Part shown: piece by piece, positions 27,151 through 35,799 of the stretch
Numbering within the stretch: position 1 is the stretch's first letter
Layout of the letters: each line of letters begins with the position of its first letter
NCBI RefSeq assembly: GCF_037975245.1
Contig: NC_092579.1
Span: 30,091,666 to 30,155,665 of the forward strand
Origin: Apostichopus japonicus
Taxonomy: Eukaryota; Echinodermata; Holothuroidea; Aspidochirotida; Stichopodidae
Direction: 5' to 3'
DNA length: 64,000 nt
Notes under the pieces: model-generated
The model's database searches: none
Told to the model about the DNA's origin: nothing
What the model saw: only the letters and a program-made list of their open reading frames with translations
Position numbers and translations under genes: made by a program

Positions 27151-28545
27151 CGACTGTTTGTGATCTTTAAAGCAAGAGAAAGGGAGCTTAAAGTATGAGT
27201 AACATCAATTCAGTAAGTGATATTGTAAAGGATTAACAGCCAAGTTGTTTACTGTTTCTCGCCCCGCACAGAACACTAGTATCAAGCTACATGGTGAATA
27301 CAAGCAAGACACCGAGGAGGACACAGCCAGCACTTCCAGCGAAGACTTGAACGACAAGGCGTCCTACGACCTGGCACCCCAACCAAAGGAACTGGACCCA
27401 CCGGAAGAGGTTAGGAATGGGACAAACTTTTATTTCAAAACATATATATTGCAAGTCTGCAGCTAGCAATTATTTAGCGATTATTTGTACTGGGACAGTT
27501 GGAAGTGAAAGGGGGCATGGGGGGGGCAGGCGCGGATCCAGAGGGGGGTCCAGGGGGTTTGGACCCCCTGCTCTTGGCCAAAAAAAAAAAAAAAAAGAGA
27601 AAAAAAATGAACTATAGTGTGCACGCGTGCTACACGTGCCAAATATGCCTAAAAATGTCAATTTTCAGACCGAAAAGTTCAAAATTGAGGTGGTGTTCGA
27701 ATTTTTTTGGGCAGTGATGTGGCAGCGCAGTAGGCTGCATAGGATGCGCAAACGAATTCTTCATGAGAGATCGTTTTCTGTGGTGAGAAGGCATAAAACT
27801 GTTCTCCGATCAACAATGGGCGAGGAACGTCTCACAGCTCTTGTTCATATGAACACGTATTATAACACTCCTATCGACACTGACGAAGTGGTCTGAAAGT
27901 TCATTGAGAAATATCCACGGCGTTTGTTCTCTCCAATCTACCATGAATAGATCATCAATAAAACTAGCTAACTCGTACTGATGCAGATACATTTCGAGTG
28001 AGTTTTTGTAGGTGCTTTGAATGGCTAAATTGAAGGGGGTTCCCTGTTGTACTTAAATATCCAAGAATTTCACAATGGATAGAGGGAAACCCACTCCCTT
28101 TAGACCCTAGGAGCACTGGAGGCCAAACCCCTCACCCTTCCAGAATCCTGGATCCGGCCCTGCATCAAACAGTGGTGACGAAACGGGAGTGGGATTGGGG
28201 GCTAAAGGCATTATGATTTTTGTATCATCTCAACTCATCTGATATGTATTACCATATTTCATAGATTGTTTTTTTCTCATCAATTGAGAAATAGCAGACA
28301 TGAGATCCATATTTTCAGGCTAGGTACATGCAGCTTAGAATACTCGGGAAGTGCCGTTTCCGGCCATCTGGGGGGGTTTGTAAAGCCAAAATTTTTCTGG
28401 TACGCTCCGCGCCACCCGATGGTGGCGCTCCGCTTAGATAGTCTTACGTTCAGGCGTGGCTGGACCAGTCAGACCCCCCTGACACAAATCCTGCATCCTC
28501 CCCCGCGGGGGGGGGGGGGGAATTGGTGGCTTGCACATATGCTAC

Positions 28546-28587
<42 letters not shown>

Positions 28588-31500
28588 GTAGCATATATGC
28601 AAGCTGCATACACAAGCTGCTATCATCATTCTTAGCTTGTAATAGTCAGTAAGTTGTTATGACAATGCTGAAAATCTTGGGCCCTCGGTCTTACAGATAA
28701 GCGTGAATGTCTTCTTCTTTGAATGTTATGGAATATAACTGTGTGTGACAGAAAAGCACATTTAATACGAAATCTATATTTTAGGGCCAGGACAAAGTAT
28801 CATCACACTGGCTACACTGTACAACATGTTTCTTTGTACATCAAATCCAAAGGTAACTAAGTTATGTCTTTTCATTTTGATCGTTTTTTTTTTTTAAGAA
28901 AACCGATGTGTCGACTTCATCAGACAAGAGGTCTTCGAATGCCACCACAGTCTCTTCTCACACAACTTCCTCCGAGATAGCATCGTCGGGGCACATGCAC
29001 GACTCTGATGATTTGGAGGAGATCACTCCCCGGCCCCGAGATCGGGCCCATGCATTCTCTAAGGATAATTGCGAACGTAGACCCAGCGACGACCTCATAG
29101 TAAGATTTGCTCTCTGAGTAGTCGTTTAATTTCTAGTACATGGTGTTAAAATGACGTGTGAAATGTGAAATTGTCAAAATCCTTTTTTTTTCTATCGTAG
29201 TTCCCCTTTAAGGTGGGGAGGGGGAGTCTGGGGGGGAGTGGCTGGTATAAAATGTCCCTAATAATGGATTCATTGTCTTGCCACGAGAGGTAACGAATAA
29301 CTTTACACCTGCTAATTGTAATCAATTTTCCTGACAGCACAGACATATTTGTTAATTACCAATATCGGTAGACTTAACGACTTATTCATCTCAACTGCCT
29401 GACTGAACATGACCCAACTTGACGGTCTTGACCGTGACCATGCATAGTCATTCCATTGCACTGACCACCCCCCCGCCCTCCCCAATACACACTCACAGTC
29501 TGATGTACGTGCAAACACAGCTTAATTTCTGTTAACGACATAACCACATGATTCAGTAAACATAGTTTGTATAGATATACCCTTTACTTTACTACTAGTC
29601 AAACCAACCAATCTTGCTTTGAATTTGTCAGAGCAAGTGTTTCTTTCTTTATACTGTCGAGTATAGCTAACAAAAACAAACTGATCTTATTAACTTTATT
29701 GCTCAATATTTTAATATGCACAAACCAAACATGAAAGAGGGTCTCTTTGTAACAGGGGACACTAAAAAATATCAAAAACTCTGCCCCCTGAATTTTTGAA
29801 ATTCACCCGTTATACACCTTGGCATATTATGCAAATTAGATGTGACGTCTACTGCCCCCGTTCTATTATGAATACCGTTATGTTTGTTCCCGTTGGCTCA
29901 GCATTTTCTTTATTTCTTGATTTTTGTTTGACTTTTATAGGATGGATGTTTCTCAAAGAGTGATTTTCCTGATGGAGCGTCCACTGATGAAGATTCGATC
30001 AGTTATTGGACCAGTTGCAGGCAAAGAGGGAGGACCCAAAATGACTCCACCAAGGTCCATGTGAACAATGACGAATTTCCACTGAAAAACCCTCTGATCG
30101 GCTTCGAGTAAGTGAAATGTGTATCACTTTCATCTTTAAACTTTCAACTTATACAGATCAGCCAGACAGCAGAGTCCTCTTTAAGTATATCCCATATCGT
30201 TCTCCGTTGTTAACCTGTTCACATGTATTCTTCTGACAGATTCAGTTGTGAATTTGTTAACTTGCTGTGTGCCAGCACTGACATGTCATGTATAAGATTG
30301 GAAACAAAACTGTCACGATTTTAATTCTAACAATTTTGTCATAAACTGTGTAGAGATTCGATATGTCATGTGTTGTGCATGTAAGCAATTGCATCAAGTA
30401 TTTTGTCAATCAAAACCAGCTGACTTTTTTCCTTCTTTTTGAAAGCCTTTTTCCTTCGGGTGTAATGTCCATGTAAATATTCATACTTATATTTTATAAA
30501 TCCAATTTTGATTATGATCGATAGGTCACTGACAGGGTCTGCCACCAAACCAGTTAGGAGAAGAGGTAATTATGAATATTCGTTAATAAAGGTTAAAGTT
30601 GATACCCAACTGTACGAAAATGTTATCAATGTCATTTCATACGTTTCGAATTCAGGTTATCTGGAACTGTGCATATTTCTATTAGCCACATTTTTTGCTG
30701 GTTTTAACTTTGAACTCTGCAGCACCCCATCCGCCCCCCCTCCACCTGCATTGTATTGCCCTGTATGGCGGTGTACAGTGATGCATAAAACCAAACTTAC
30801 CTGCAAACAATAGGGTTAAGCATTGTTCTATTTACACCCATTGTGGAACAACTTAACAAAGTATTTAGTAGTTTACTTGAGCTTACTATCTTTCGGCTGT
30901 ACGGACCATCAATTTCCTTGTTACGCCTTGCATATACAGAATTTGTGACATGTAGCATGAAAGGACTATTATTTCCCATCCCACGCCACACATTTGAAAA
31001 CCTACTTATTTATCAAGACAGAAATTTATCCTTTTGCAAGTTTGAAGTTGGACTGAATTAATTGAAAACACACTACATATTTTCAAGCATCATTGGTATC
31101 ATTACCTCTATCAAAGAGGTAAACAAAATTGCTGCAACTTAAACTGAATATTTCTTCTAAATATGTTCGATTTTTGGTTCCACCTCCTTTTTGCACATTT
31201 TTCTTTGTATTTTTAATAATATAGGCTACACTTTTTTTCATTGTATTTATAATAAATACACCATTTTCCTCTGTATTAATACAAAGGAAAAAGGTGTATT
31301 TATTATAAATACAAGGAAAAAAGTGTATAAATTTATAATAATATACTTTTTTCTTTCTATTTATATTACTATACACAGTTTCTTTGTATGTATAACAATA
31401 TACACTTGTTTCTTTGTATTTATAATAAAGTACACTTTTTCTCTGTATTTATATTAATATACACTTTTCCCTTTGTATTTATAATCATGTACACTTTTTT

Positions 31501-31993
31501 TTCTGTGTATTTGTAACGGTATACACCTTTTTTCTTCTTCTTCGAATCTATAATAATATTACTACATCGTTTTTGCCTCTTAGAACGAAAACACAACAAC
31601 GGGCTGAAGCGAAGGTCCAAATCTTTCAACGACCTCTCGAGCCTCTCCCTGGAGGACGAACTGAACATTGATTTAGAGTTTGACCTACCTTTCCAAGATC
31701 ACCAGGGATCAAGGTATAGTCCATTTAATAAGGGAGACTTTTATCGTGATAAATACTACAATAGGAACATGAATATGCAAGGTTCGCTAGAGACATCCCT
31801 GGAGAGGTCCTCGGACGGAGGAATCGCCGATATCGACTCCTCCGGCGAGATCAATTTGGAAGAGCTCTTTAGGATGCGCAACCGTAGAAAACTGTCCTCT
31901 GCGTGGATTCATAAGCTATTTGAAGTCGGCAAGAATATGATCCATGAGCCCAAAAAAAAGTATAAGGAAGATGGCATATTTAAAAACTTTTGA
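1605..31993 (+). CDS. CARD9: CARD-coiled-coil adaptor, CARD9-like (13 exons, 755 aa)
   Basis: Joined exons: 1605-1776, 17960-18103, 18618-18823, 19360-19464, 20010-20195, 22387-22593, 24134-24259, 26401-26565, 27272-27409, 28899-29099, 29941-30107, 30525-30565, 31584-31993. All phases match and give 755 codons plus stop. Residues about 5-100 are a CARD; family-typical stretches are LNKDDAEQIL and MLDVLKTKGTRGY followed by YTNMTGKIP. Residues about 115-437 form a charged coiled coil, broken near 272-296 by a Pro/Asn-rich linker. The rest is a Ser/acidic tail with a basic RRRSKSF-like site. There is no PDZ, SH3 or guanylate kinase domain, so the layout matches vertebrate CARD9, not CARD10/11/14. 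Family members nucleate BCL10 filaments that activate MALT1 and NF-kB downstream of ITAM/PKC-type receptors; that role is inferred here. Exon 8 has a weak donor, and exon 13 has an alternative internal donor. Confidence 0.85.
5920..6160. repeat. degenerate tandem repeat with embedded palindrome
   Basis: The phrase TATAGCTATGTGTACTGTGT and the associated CTAACATTGTATG/GCATGAGTA segments recur about four times with a spacing near 55-65 bases. A perfect 22-bp inverted repeat centred on GCTGCAGC sits at 6104-6125, inside the last copy. Confidence 0.6.
9304..9975. repeat. 45-bp minisatellite, about 15 copies
   Basis: The unit reads approximately GAGGTATGGGGTCAGAGGAG then GCAGTGTTGATGGGGTACAG then GTCAT. 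Variants carry CAATACAT or CTATATCAT at the end. Because 45 is a multiple of three, long repetitive frames stay open on both strands (15-residue periods such as YGVRGGSVDGVQVMR). These frames are by-products of the repeat and not evidence of a gene. Confidence 0.95.
12487..12523. repeat. G-rich simple repeat
   Basis: Purine tract of GGGAGGGA type within intron 1 of the CARD gene. It is one of many poly-G/GGGA tracts in the window. Confidence 0.8.
14409..14690 (+). mobile_element. tRNA-derived SINE
   Basis: The head, from about 14409 to 14500, looks like a class II (Leu/Ser-type) tRNA: an A-box-like GAGTGGATAAAGGCGG, then a B box GGTTCGATACC within GCGGGTTCGATACCCGGTC. A tRNA-unrelated body follows, and the element ends in an (ATT)n tail near 14668-14690. 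This arrangement of internal RNA polymerase III promoter, body and simple-repeat tail is typical of SINEs. A functional tRNA is unlikely because the head lacks a convincing acceptor stem and has a long variable region. Confidence 0.7.
15399..15500 (+). repeat. dispersed repeat, copy 1 (GCAAGCAGGAACTCGCGAA family)
   Basis: A TATG/TACG-rich lead-in is followed by a block containing GCAAGCAGGAACTCGCGAA and AAGCTGACCGAAG. The same block order recurs at 17030-17120, with a shorter reverse-strand copy at 25184-25235. It is an unclassified interspersed element. Confidence 0.65.
16360..16602 (-). other. unassigned open frame, possible coding fragment
   Basis: An 80-codon frame whose last ~45 residues are helix-like and charged (SLEEIAHRELKRLPSIEVLI) and end in PPLE before TAG. 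Composition is more protein-like than in neighbouring frames. I found no clear partner exons or family match. It could be a transposon or retrocopy fragment inside intron 1 of the CARD gene, or a chance frame. Confidence 0.25.
16710..16778 (+). repeat. tRNA-Val-like relic, probably an old SINE head
   Basis: The A-box region TAGTGTAGTAGGGGTTA and B-box-like CCGGTTCAAATATTTCC resemble the TAGTGTAGTGGTTATCAC and CCCGGTTCGAAACCGGG parts of a valine tRNA. Extra bases disrupt the D-arm, and the T stem does not pair, so it is not a functional tRNA. Confidence 0.4.
17020..17125 (+). repeat. dispersed repeat, copy 2
   Basis: A TATG simple repeat is followed by CCCGCAAGCAGGAACTCGCG, AAGAAGCCATGGAGGCTTAT and AAGCTGACCGAAGCCAATC. 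It shares sequence and order with copy 1 at 15399-15500. Confidence 0.65.
17550..17620. repeat. C-rich simple repeat (CCCCACCAA)n
   Basis: C/A-rich tract of CCCCCACCAACC units just upstream of exon 2 of the CARD gene. Its G-rich complement could form quadruplex structures. Confidence 0.8.
17960..18103 (+). CDS. CARD9: CARD gene exon 2 (aa 58-105, C-terminal half of CARD)
   Basis: The acceptor is TCTCTACAG and the donor CA|GTAAGT, phase 1 at both ends. It encodes MLDVLKTKGTRGYNVFIKIL followed by GKFHGELYTNMTGKIP, the most conserved part of CARD9/11-type CARDs. Confidence 0.85.
18618..18823 (+). CDS. CARD9: CARD gene exon 3 (aa 106-174, start of coiled coil)
   Basis: Acceptor AATGCAG, donor AGG|GTAAGA, leaving phase 0. 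After a short Pro-containing linker (KYWPPISVPTLDQVTAMLKE) it encodes a Lys/Glu/Leu-rich heptad region. Confidence 0.8.
19360..19464 (+). CDS. CARD9: CARD gene exon 4 (aa 175-209, coiled coil)
   Basis: Acceptor TTATTCTAG, donor GAG|GTAGGC, 35 codons in phase 0. It begins LEAERNDMMEQLTSV and continues the coiled coil. Confidence 0.78.
20010..20195 (+). CDS. CARD9: CARD gene exon 5 (aa 210-271, coiled coil)
   Basis: Acceptor TCCGTGTAG, donor CAG|GTAAAT, 62 codons in phase 0. It encodes LRLNNLQVKRELEKAQRGLK and onward. The segment resembles the DLQLEIDQLKH region of CARD9/11 coiled coils. Confidence 0.8.
20779..20900 (+). repeat. fragment of an interspersed GC-hairpin repeat
   Basis: Starts GGCGTAGGAGGCT, then a G run directly followed by CTGCAGCCCCCC, forming a G/C hairpin, then AT-rich body sequence. 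It looks like the end of a non-autonomous element inside an intron of the CARD gene. No second end was located. Confidence 0.35.
20905..22386. other. intron 5 of CARD gene, remainder
   Basis: AT-rich, with a TA microsatellite near 22281-22306. The 169-codon frame at 21835-22344 is rich in Ile/Tyr/Phe from TA-rich sequence and is not convincing as a gene. No exon was recognised. Confidence 0.5.
22387..22593 (+). CDS. CARD9: CARD gene exon 6 (aa 272-340, linker and coiled coil)
   Basis: Acceptor CCCTCTAG, donor AAG|GTAAGA, 69 codons in phase 0. A non-helical stretch (HHRISQPASMQNFDNLTNTP) interrupts the coiled coil. The helix resumes with QTDLEIMTNDRDQAIRKAED. Confidence 0.8.
23224..23292. repeat. 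GGGGAGG-type purine tract
   Basis: G/GGA/GGT-rich simple sequence in intron 6 of the CARD gene. No other feature was recognised in this intron (22594-24133). Confidence 0.6.
24134..24259 (+). CDS. CARD9: CARD gene exon 7 (aa 341-382, coiled coil)
   Basis: Acceptor TTTTCAG, donor CAG|GTACTG, 42 codons in phase 0. The segment FSQERDDLLITLETQKDEAE continues into RFVMLAEHQLARATEERKQ, comparable with the YKDRIEAILLQMEEVAIERDQ region of CARD9. Confidence 0.8.
25184..25235 (-). repeat. dispersed repeat, truncated copy 3 (inverted)
   Basis: CCTGCTTGCAGGAGGATCTA followed by a TACATAC-rich tract is the reverse complement of the left end of copy 1 (15399-15440). It lacks the GAACTCGCGAA body. Confidence 0.55.
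26401..26565 (+). CDS. CARD9: CARD gene exon 8 (aa 383-437, end of coiled coil)
   Basis: The acceptor CCCTTGCAG is strong. The donor is AGG|GTTCGT, a weak consensus, chosen because it keeps phase 0 into exon 9. The nearby stronger GTATGT at 26570 would shift the frame into an immediate stop. It encodes QRDKLIQEQRSLRAEMTTQM and ends LVKYKRRYR. Confidence 0.7.
26940..27150. repeat. TA microsatellites
   Basis: Runs of (TA)n with ATT/TAC interruptions within intron 8 of the CARD gene. Frames over it are Ile/Tyr-rich artefacts. Confidence 0.85.
27272..27409 (+). CDS. CARD9: CARD gene exon 9 (aa 438-483, acidic tail)
   Basis: Acceptor CCCCGCACAG, donor GAG|GTTAGG, 46 codons in phase 0. It encodes NTSIKLHGEYKQDTEEDTAS and then TSSEDLNDKASYDLAP, reminiscent of the acidic STSEESPEDSKY stretch after the coiled coil in CARD11. 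Confidence 0.72.
27526..28163. mobile_element. non-autonomous element with terminal inverted repeats (~640 bp)
   Basis: The left end GCAGGCGCGGATCCAG (27526-27541) pairs with the right end CTGGATCCGGCCCTGC (28148-28163) with two mismatches. Similarity continues inward through GGGGTTTGGACCCC and its counterpart GGCCAAACCCC. It lies inside intron 9 of the CARD gene and has no convincing transposase frame, so it is probably a MITE-like passenger. The superfamily was not determined. Confidence 0.6.
28340..28604. repeat. interspersed repeat with TA hairpin
   Basis: A GC-rich part (CGCTCCGCGCCACC...GGTGGCGCTCCGC) is followed by poly-G and a hairpin. The left arm from 28529 (GCTTGCACATATGCTACT) and the right arm ending 28604 (AGTAGCATATATGCAAGC) pair around (TA)n with one mismatch. 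Located in intron 9. Confidence 0.5.
28899..29099 (+). CDS. CARD9: CARD gene exon 10 (aa 484-550, Ser/Thr-rich tail)
   Basis: The acceptor follows a long T tract (TTTTTAAG). Donor ATA|GTAAGA, 67 codons in phase 0. It encodes KTDVSTSSDKRSSNATTVSS and then an acidic DSDDLEEITPRPRDR segment. It is likely disordered and phosphorylatable. Confidence 0.75.
29941..30107 (+). CDS. CARD9: CARD gene exon 11 (aa 551-605)
   Basis: Acceptor CTTTTATAG, donor CGA|GTAAGT, leaving phase 2. It encodes DGCFSKSDFPDGASTDEDSI and ends PLKNPLIGF. No domain was recognised. Confidence 0.75.
30525..30565 (+). CDS. CARD9: CARD gene exon 12 (41-nt small exon, aa 606-619)
   Basis: Acceptor GATCGATAG, donor AGAG|GTAATT. 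Phase 2 in and phase 1 out join exon 11 to exon 13 as ESLTGSATKPVRRRE. The short size lowers confidence, but without it exons 11 and 13 are out of frame. Confidence 0.68.
31190..31530. repeat. ~30-bp AT-rich minisatellite with units in both orientations
   Basis: Units such as TTTCTTTGTATTTATAATAA then TATACAC repeat about ten times. The left part contains inverted units forming a 74-bp near-perfect palindrome (31241-31314). It lies directly upstream of exon 13 of the CARD gene, and its T-rich strand may serve as polypyrimidine tract. Confidence 0.85.
31584..31993 (+). CDS. CARD9: CARD gene exon 13 (aa 620-755, terminal exon of long form)
   Basis: Acceptor TTTTGCCTCTTAG, phase 1 in, TGA at 31991-31993. 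It encodes KRRSKSFNDLSSLSLEDELN, an acidic middle (GGIADIDSSGEINLEELF) and a basic end (KKKYKEDGIFKNF). An internal donor AAG|GTATAG at 31714 would shorten it to 31584-31713. The frame stays open for 93 codons past that donor with protein-like composition, so both forms are plausible. Confidence 0.8.
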
Positions 31994-33660
31994 GGGGTTT
32001 TCTTGCGACCCCGACATAAAACTAAGGAATGATTGTGTGTGTGTGGTCTTGATTTTGAAGTGATTTGATGCAGTGATAAAAATTTGAAGGTTCAAATTAA
32101 AAATCAGGCCATTAGAAACACGACTGTCGTCAGGATAAGAGGGTAATTGTAGATATAATTTTGCCAGGATCATAGATCTTGTTTTAAGATTTCGGATCCA
32201 TTTTTGCCCTCTAAAACGATCGCTTTTTTCCTGGATATCGTATCTGAAATTGAAGTACCGTTAGTATTATCCGTGTTCAAAACTTCAAGAAGATTCCAAA
32301 GGTTTTTGGCCCCAGCAAACTGTGCTCGTGCAGATAATGATCTGTACAAATCAAATTGGAACAGGCGAATTGCTCAGCGTTGTAAAACTATCTCAAAAGA
32401 GATGAAGTTTTCAACAGTTTCTGTTATAACAATTTCAAATCTGTTTTTTTCTTGAGTAATATACAGTCCACTTGAAATGAAGACAGAACAAAGCAACTAA
32501 AAAAAAAATTTTCTTTAAAGTGCCATCATACCATCATAATATTTACACGATACTGTGTTACGATTTTATGTGACACTGTTGGATCTCCACCCACATGATA
32601 TTCAGAACAGTATTAGCATAAATTAGCATAAATTCATCTATTTCTGTCTCCTGTCTAAAAAGTGCATTTCCAAAATTGCTGTCTATACAGCTCCTCCACC
32701 CGCCCTTTATTCATTTCATTTTCATAATCAAATCATTTCCATTTTCTTAATCAAATCATTCTGGGCGTGAGTCTCGTGTTAAAAGTTGAACCCAACCTAT
32801 AACTTTGTTGGTCTCAAATGTACCAATTTGCACAGATAGATAAGCCTTCCAATTACACATCATCACACCGGGAGGGCCCGGTTTGCAAAGCAATGTCTGG
32901 GCCGCCATTTTTATAATTTGGACGTCCTTCTTAATTTTACCCGTTCTAGGGTAAAAAATTAGCCAAAATTTGTCACCAAGGGTACATAAACTGTTCTGCT
33001 TATTGTGATTCTAGAGTACCTTTTGGTACTACAGCGTAGAAGATGACGTCAGGCCTGCAAGATTGGTACCAGGGTTCGTTAGTATTAGAAACGACATACT
33101 TGTCTACTCATTAAGAGTTATGTTTATAGGAAAATATTTGTATGTAAATATAGCAAAGAATGTTTTGGAAAGCATCCTTCCATTATGAATATGATTTATC
33201 GCAGTACTTTAGCCAAAAAGCAATTTTCTTTTTTATAACTAATTTTTTTAATTTTTTATCAAAATGTAAATATTTGTGTCTGGTCTTGTAAAAAAGTGAA
33301 AGTTGTAGCAGGTTGTCATAGTGATTGCAGACATCTTTGTATTATACATCATTGTCTCATATTACATTTATAATCATAGCCATAAAAAGAACCATGATAA
33401 CAAAATTTCTAGTAGCAAAAGGTTCATAATTCTACCCAATTTTTCCCTGCTAGATGCTATACAAATAAAATTGCAGAAAGGCAATTCTTGGGGCCTAATA
33501 GTCATGCAGTTGTGCAGCTGCTGTGTAAATAAAGCTAAAAAAATGTACATCTTGCAACCATTGGAAGTGTGTAATATTTTGATACCATGTATCTTCAAAT
33601 CATAGCCTTTCTTTGAGTGCATGCTTGGAACTTTCCAAATGAAGTCAAATAAATCCAATG
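31994..33660 (+). other. putative 3' UTR of long CARD transcript
   Basis: No convincing coding sequence. Candidate poly(A) signals AATAAA lie at 33528-33533 and 33648-33653. For the short form this stretch would be intronic. Confidence 0.45.
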
Positions 33661-34476
33661 TACCTTTCCACTAGGTCGTCATAACGACATATTGAATTAT
33701 GTCACAATGCAAAAATGGTAATAGTTAAAAGCAAACACCAAACTTCACTACAAGTTTATCTCTTCTCGTATGTACAAAAATCAGACAGGGTTCCTCAATG
33801 GCTTTAAGTTAAAATAAGAAAGTGGTCACCAGAAAGACAAAAAGGTATTTGAATTAAAAATATAGAGATCTGCGGTAATTCAAACTGTGCGGTGTACTAT
33901 GGCTAACTTTCATATTTGTTTAATACAGTATTAAAACATTAGCATCATTTCTTGCATGCCCAACTGGATTATTAACTTAATTAAAATGAGATTGGCCAAT
34001 GTGTATGAGAAACTAAGTAATATGCATAAAATATAAATACATACTAATCATCGCAATTAATGCTTATTAATACAAACTATCTGCACAGTGTGGACTACTG
34101 TGCATGACATTGAAATAGTGTAGTTTGTTGCCTAAACACTGTGCAAAAATCTTGAAGCTGGCCAGTTCAAGTGTAAAATTCATGTAACTCTGCTAATGGC
34201 AAATATAACAAGCATGTAGTGGCATGATGTGGCCTCGTGTGAACCTATGCTTAGGATGGGATATGCATGTAAGAATGAATACTCTACAAGTCAGCTTAAT
34301 GTAGTCACATGTAGGCTTATACTTAGGTTGGGACATATGCATGTAAGACTTTGTTCCCTACTAATTTGAAACTGTAAGTAGCTATCAAAAAAGATACTCA
34401 GAATACCATAGGATGAGGACAGAAAAATGACTAAAGGGAGAGCTTTTTTGACAAATTTTGGTTTTGTAATTTACAG

Positions 34477-34503
34477 GTCTGGAAGCAGCGTAGATGGTAT
34501 CAG
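34477..34503 (+). CDS. CARD9: candidate alternative exon (27 nt) of CARD gene
   Basis: Acceptor AATTTACAG and donor CAG|GTAATG flank a 27-nt exon. When spliced to the internal donor at 31714, phase 2 in and out, it reads (R)SGSSVDGI(R). Phase agreement on both sides is the main support. Confidence 0.5.
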
Positions 34504-35718
34504 GTAATGAAATTGATATCTTCCTCAACATCGGCTTCACATAATCCCAGATATCCATCGCTACATAACAGTCAATCTGCTTTTATTTAGAATTAATTTT
34601 ATGTTTGGTTAACAAGCAAGGTCATAATGAGTCGGTGGACCAGAAAGAAAAAAACCCCAAAATAAGTAATGATAATTTGGGGTTGTGCCATCTGAACTTC
34701 AGAGAAGTTATATTTAGGGTGGAAAACAAAAGATATTAGAAATACTGTATAAATGTGTTATAGTTGAATGTTGTGATGAACAAAGTATTATCCCCTCCCT
34801 GCCTGACCCTCCCCTCTCTCCCTTGACCCTACCCTTAGCCAATGTGATCTTCATCATAGCATCCAATGAACCAAAGCTTAATGCAGTGAAAGTAGCCATC
34901 ATCTATTTACACCTAAGATGAGAGCTATATCGCCTTTGGTTTGTGAATAATTTGCTTGCAAAGTTTTCATCGGGAATGTGTTTGAATGTTGTTATCAGGT
35001 TTTTTTTATTCATAGTTTAGCTTTGCTAACATTTAGCCAAAATCTGTCTCTTACTCATTAAATCAAAAACAAAGCCAATCTCTGTTGTATCAATTTTCAT
35101 CCGTAGTCAGAAAGGTTGCCTTCCTAATTGGTATTCTAAAATTGACGGCAAGTAAGTGGAAACATTTACCGCTGGATATCGCCAAACCTTACTCTTCATT
35201 GAAACTTCTGTTTTCATACCAGTGGCCATTATAATCTTAGTTCATGGCTGTATACCAATGCGCATATCTTTCATGTCTGTGCCACTATCCCATGTTAATT
35301 TGCCAGAGACATCCTGCCCCACATTTCACTATGTACCGAATTCATCTACTGTTTACACTGTTTCTCTATTCCTTATGAAGAACTTTCAAGAACAGGTACA
35401 GGCTCTGAAGTAAAGCTAATTACATGCACACATTGTGTATTCTTTACCAAAATGTCTGAAGTATCACACCAAAATCCTCCCCCTCCCCGCTCCCCCCTCC
35501 CCCCTGCCCCAACACACACACTCTTCTCCATCTCGACAGATTCATGGAACACTGATTCATGTCAGCAAGCCAAACGTTTGAAGTTAAATCCTGATGTGAA
35601 TTTTTCCTTCACAACATTTTGCGTGCTGGACGAGGGGTATTATAAAAAGGATCATGATTGGTCCATTCATGACCTCTGACACGTATTCTCTTCCTTCTCT
35701 CTCTCTTACGATTCTCAG

Positions 35719-35788
35719 GTTTAATGCAAGGGACGCCTGTAAATCCTTTCTCCTTGCGCTGAAAGGAACAGACTGTTTGTCTGAATAA
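35719..35788 (+). CDS. CARD9: candidate alternative terminal exon of CARD gene
   Basis: The acceptor follows a pyrimidine tract (CTTACGATTCTCAG). Phase 2 in, encoding FNARDACKSFLLALKGTDCL then SE and TAA at 35786-35788. The AATAAA at 35784-35789 overlaps the stop codon. The resulting protein is 694 residues. The amphipathic, Cys-containing end differs from the basic end of the long form. Confidence 0.5.
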
Positions 35789-35799
35789 ATCAAAAGACT

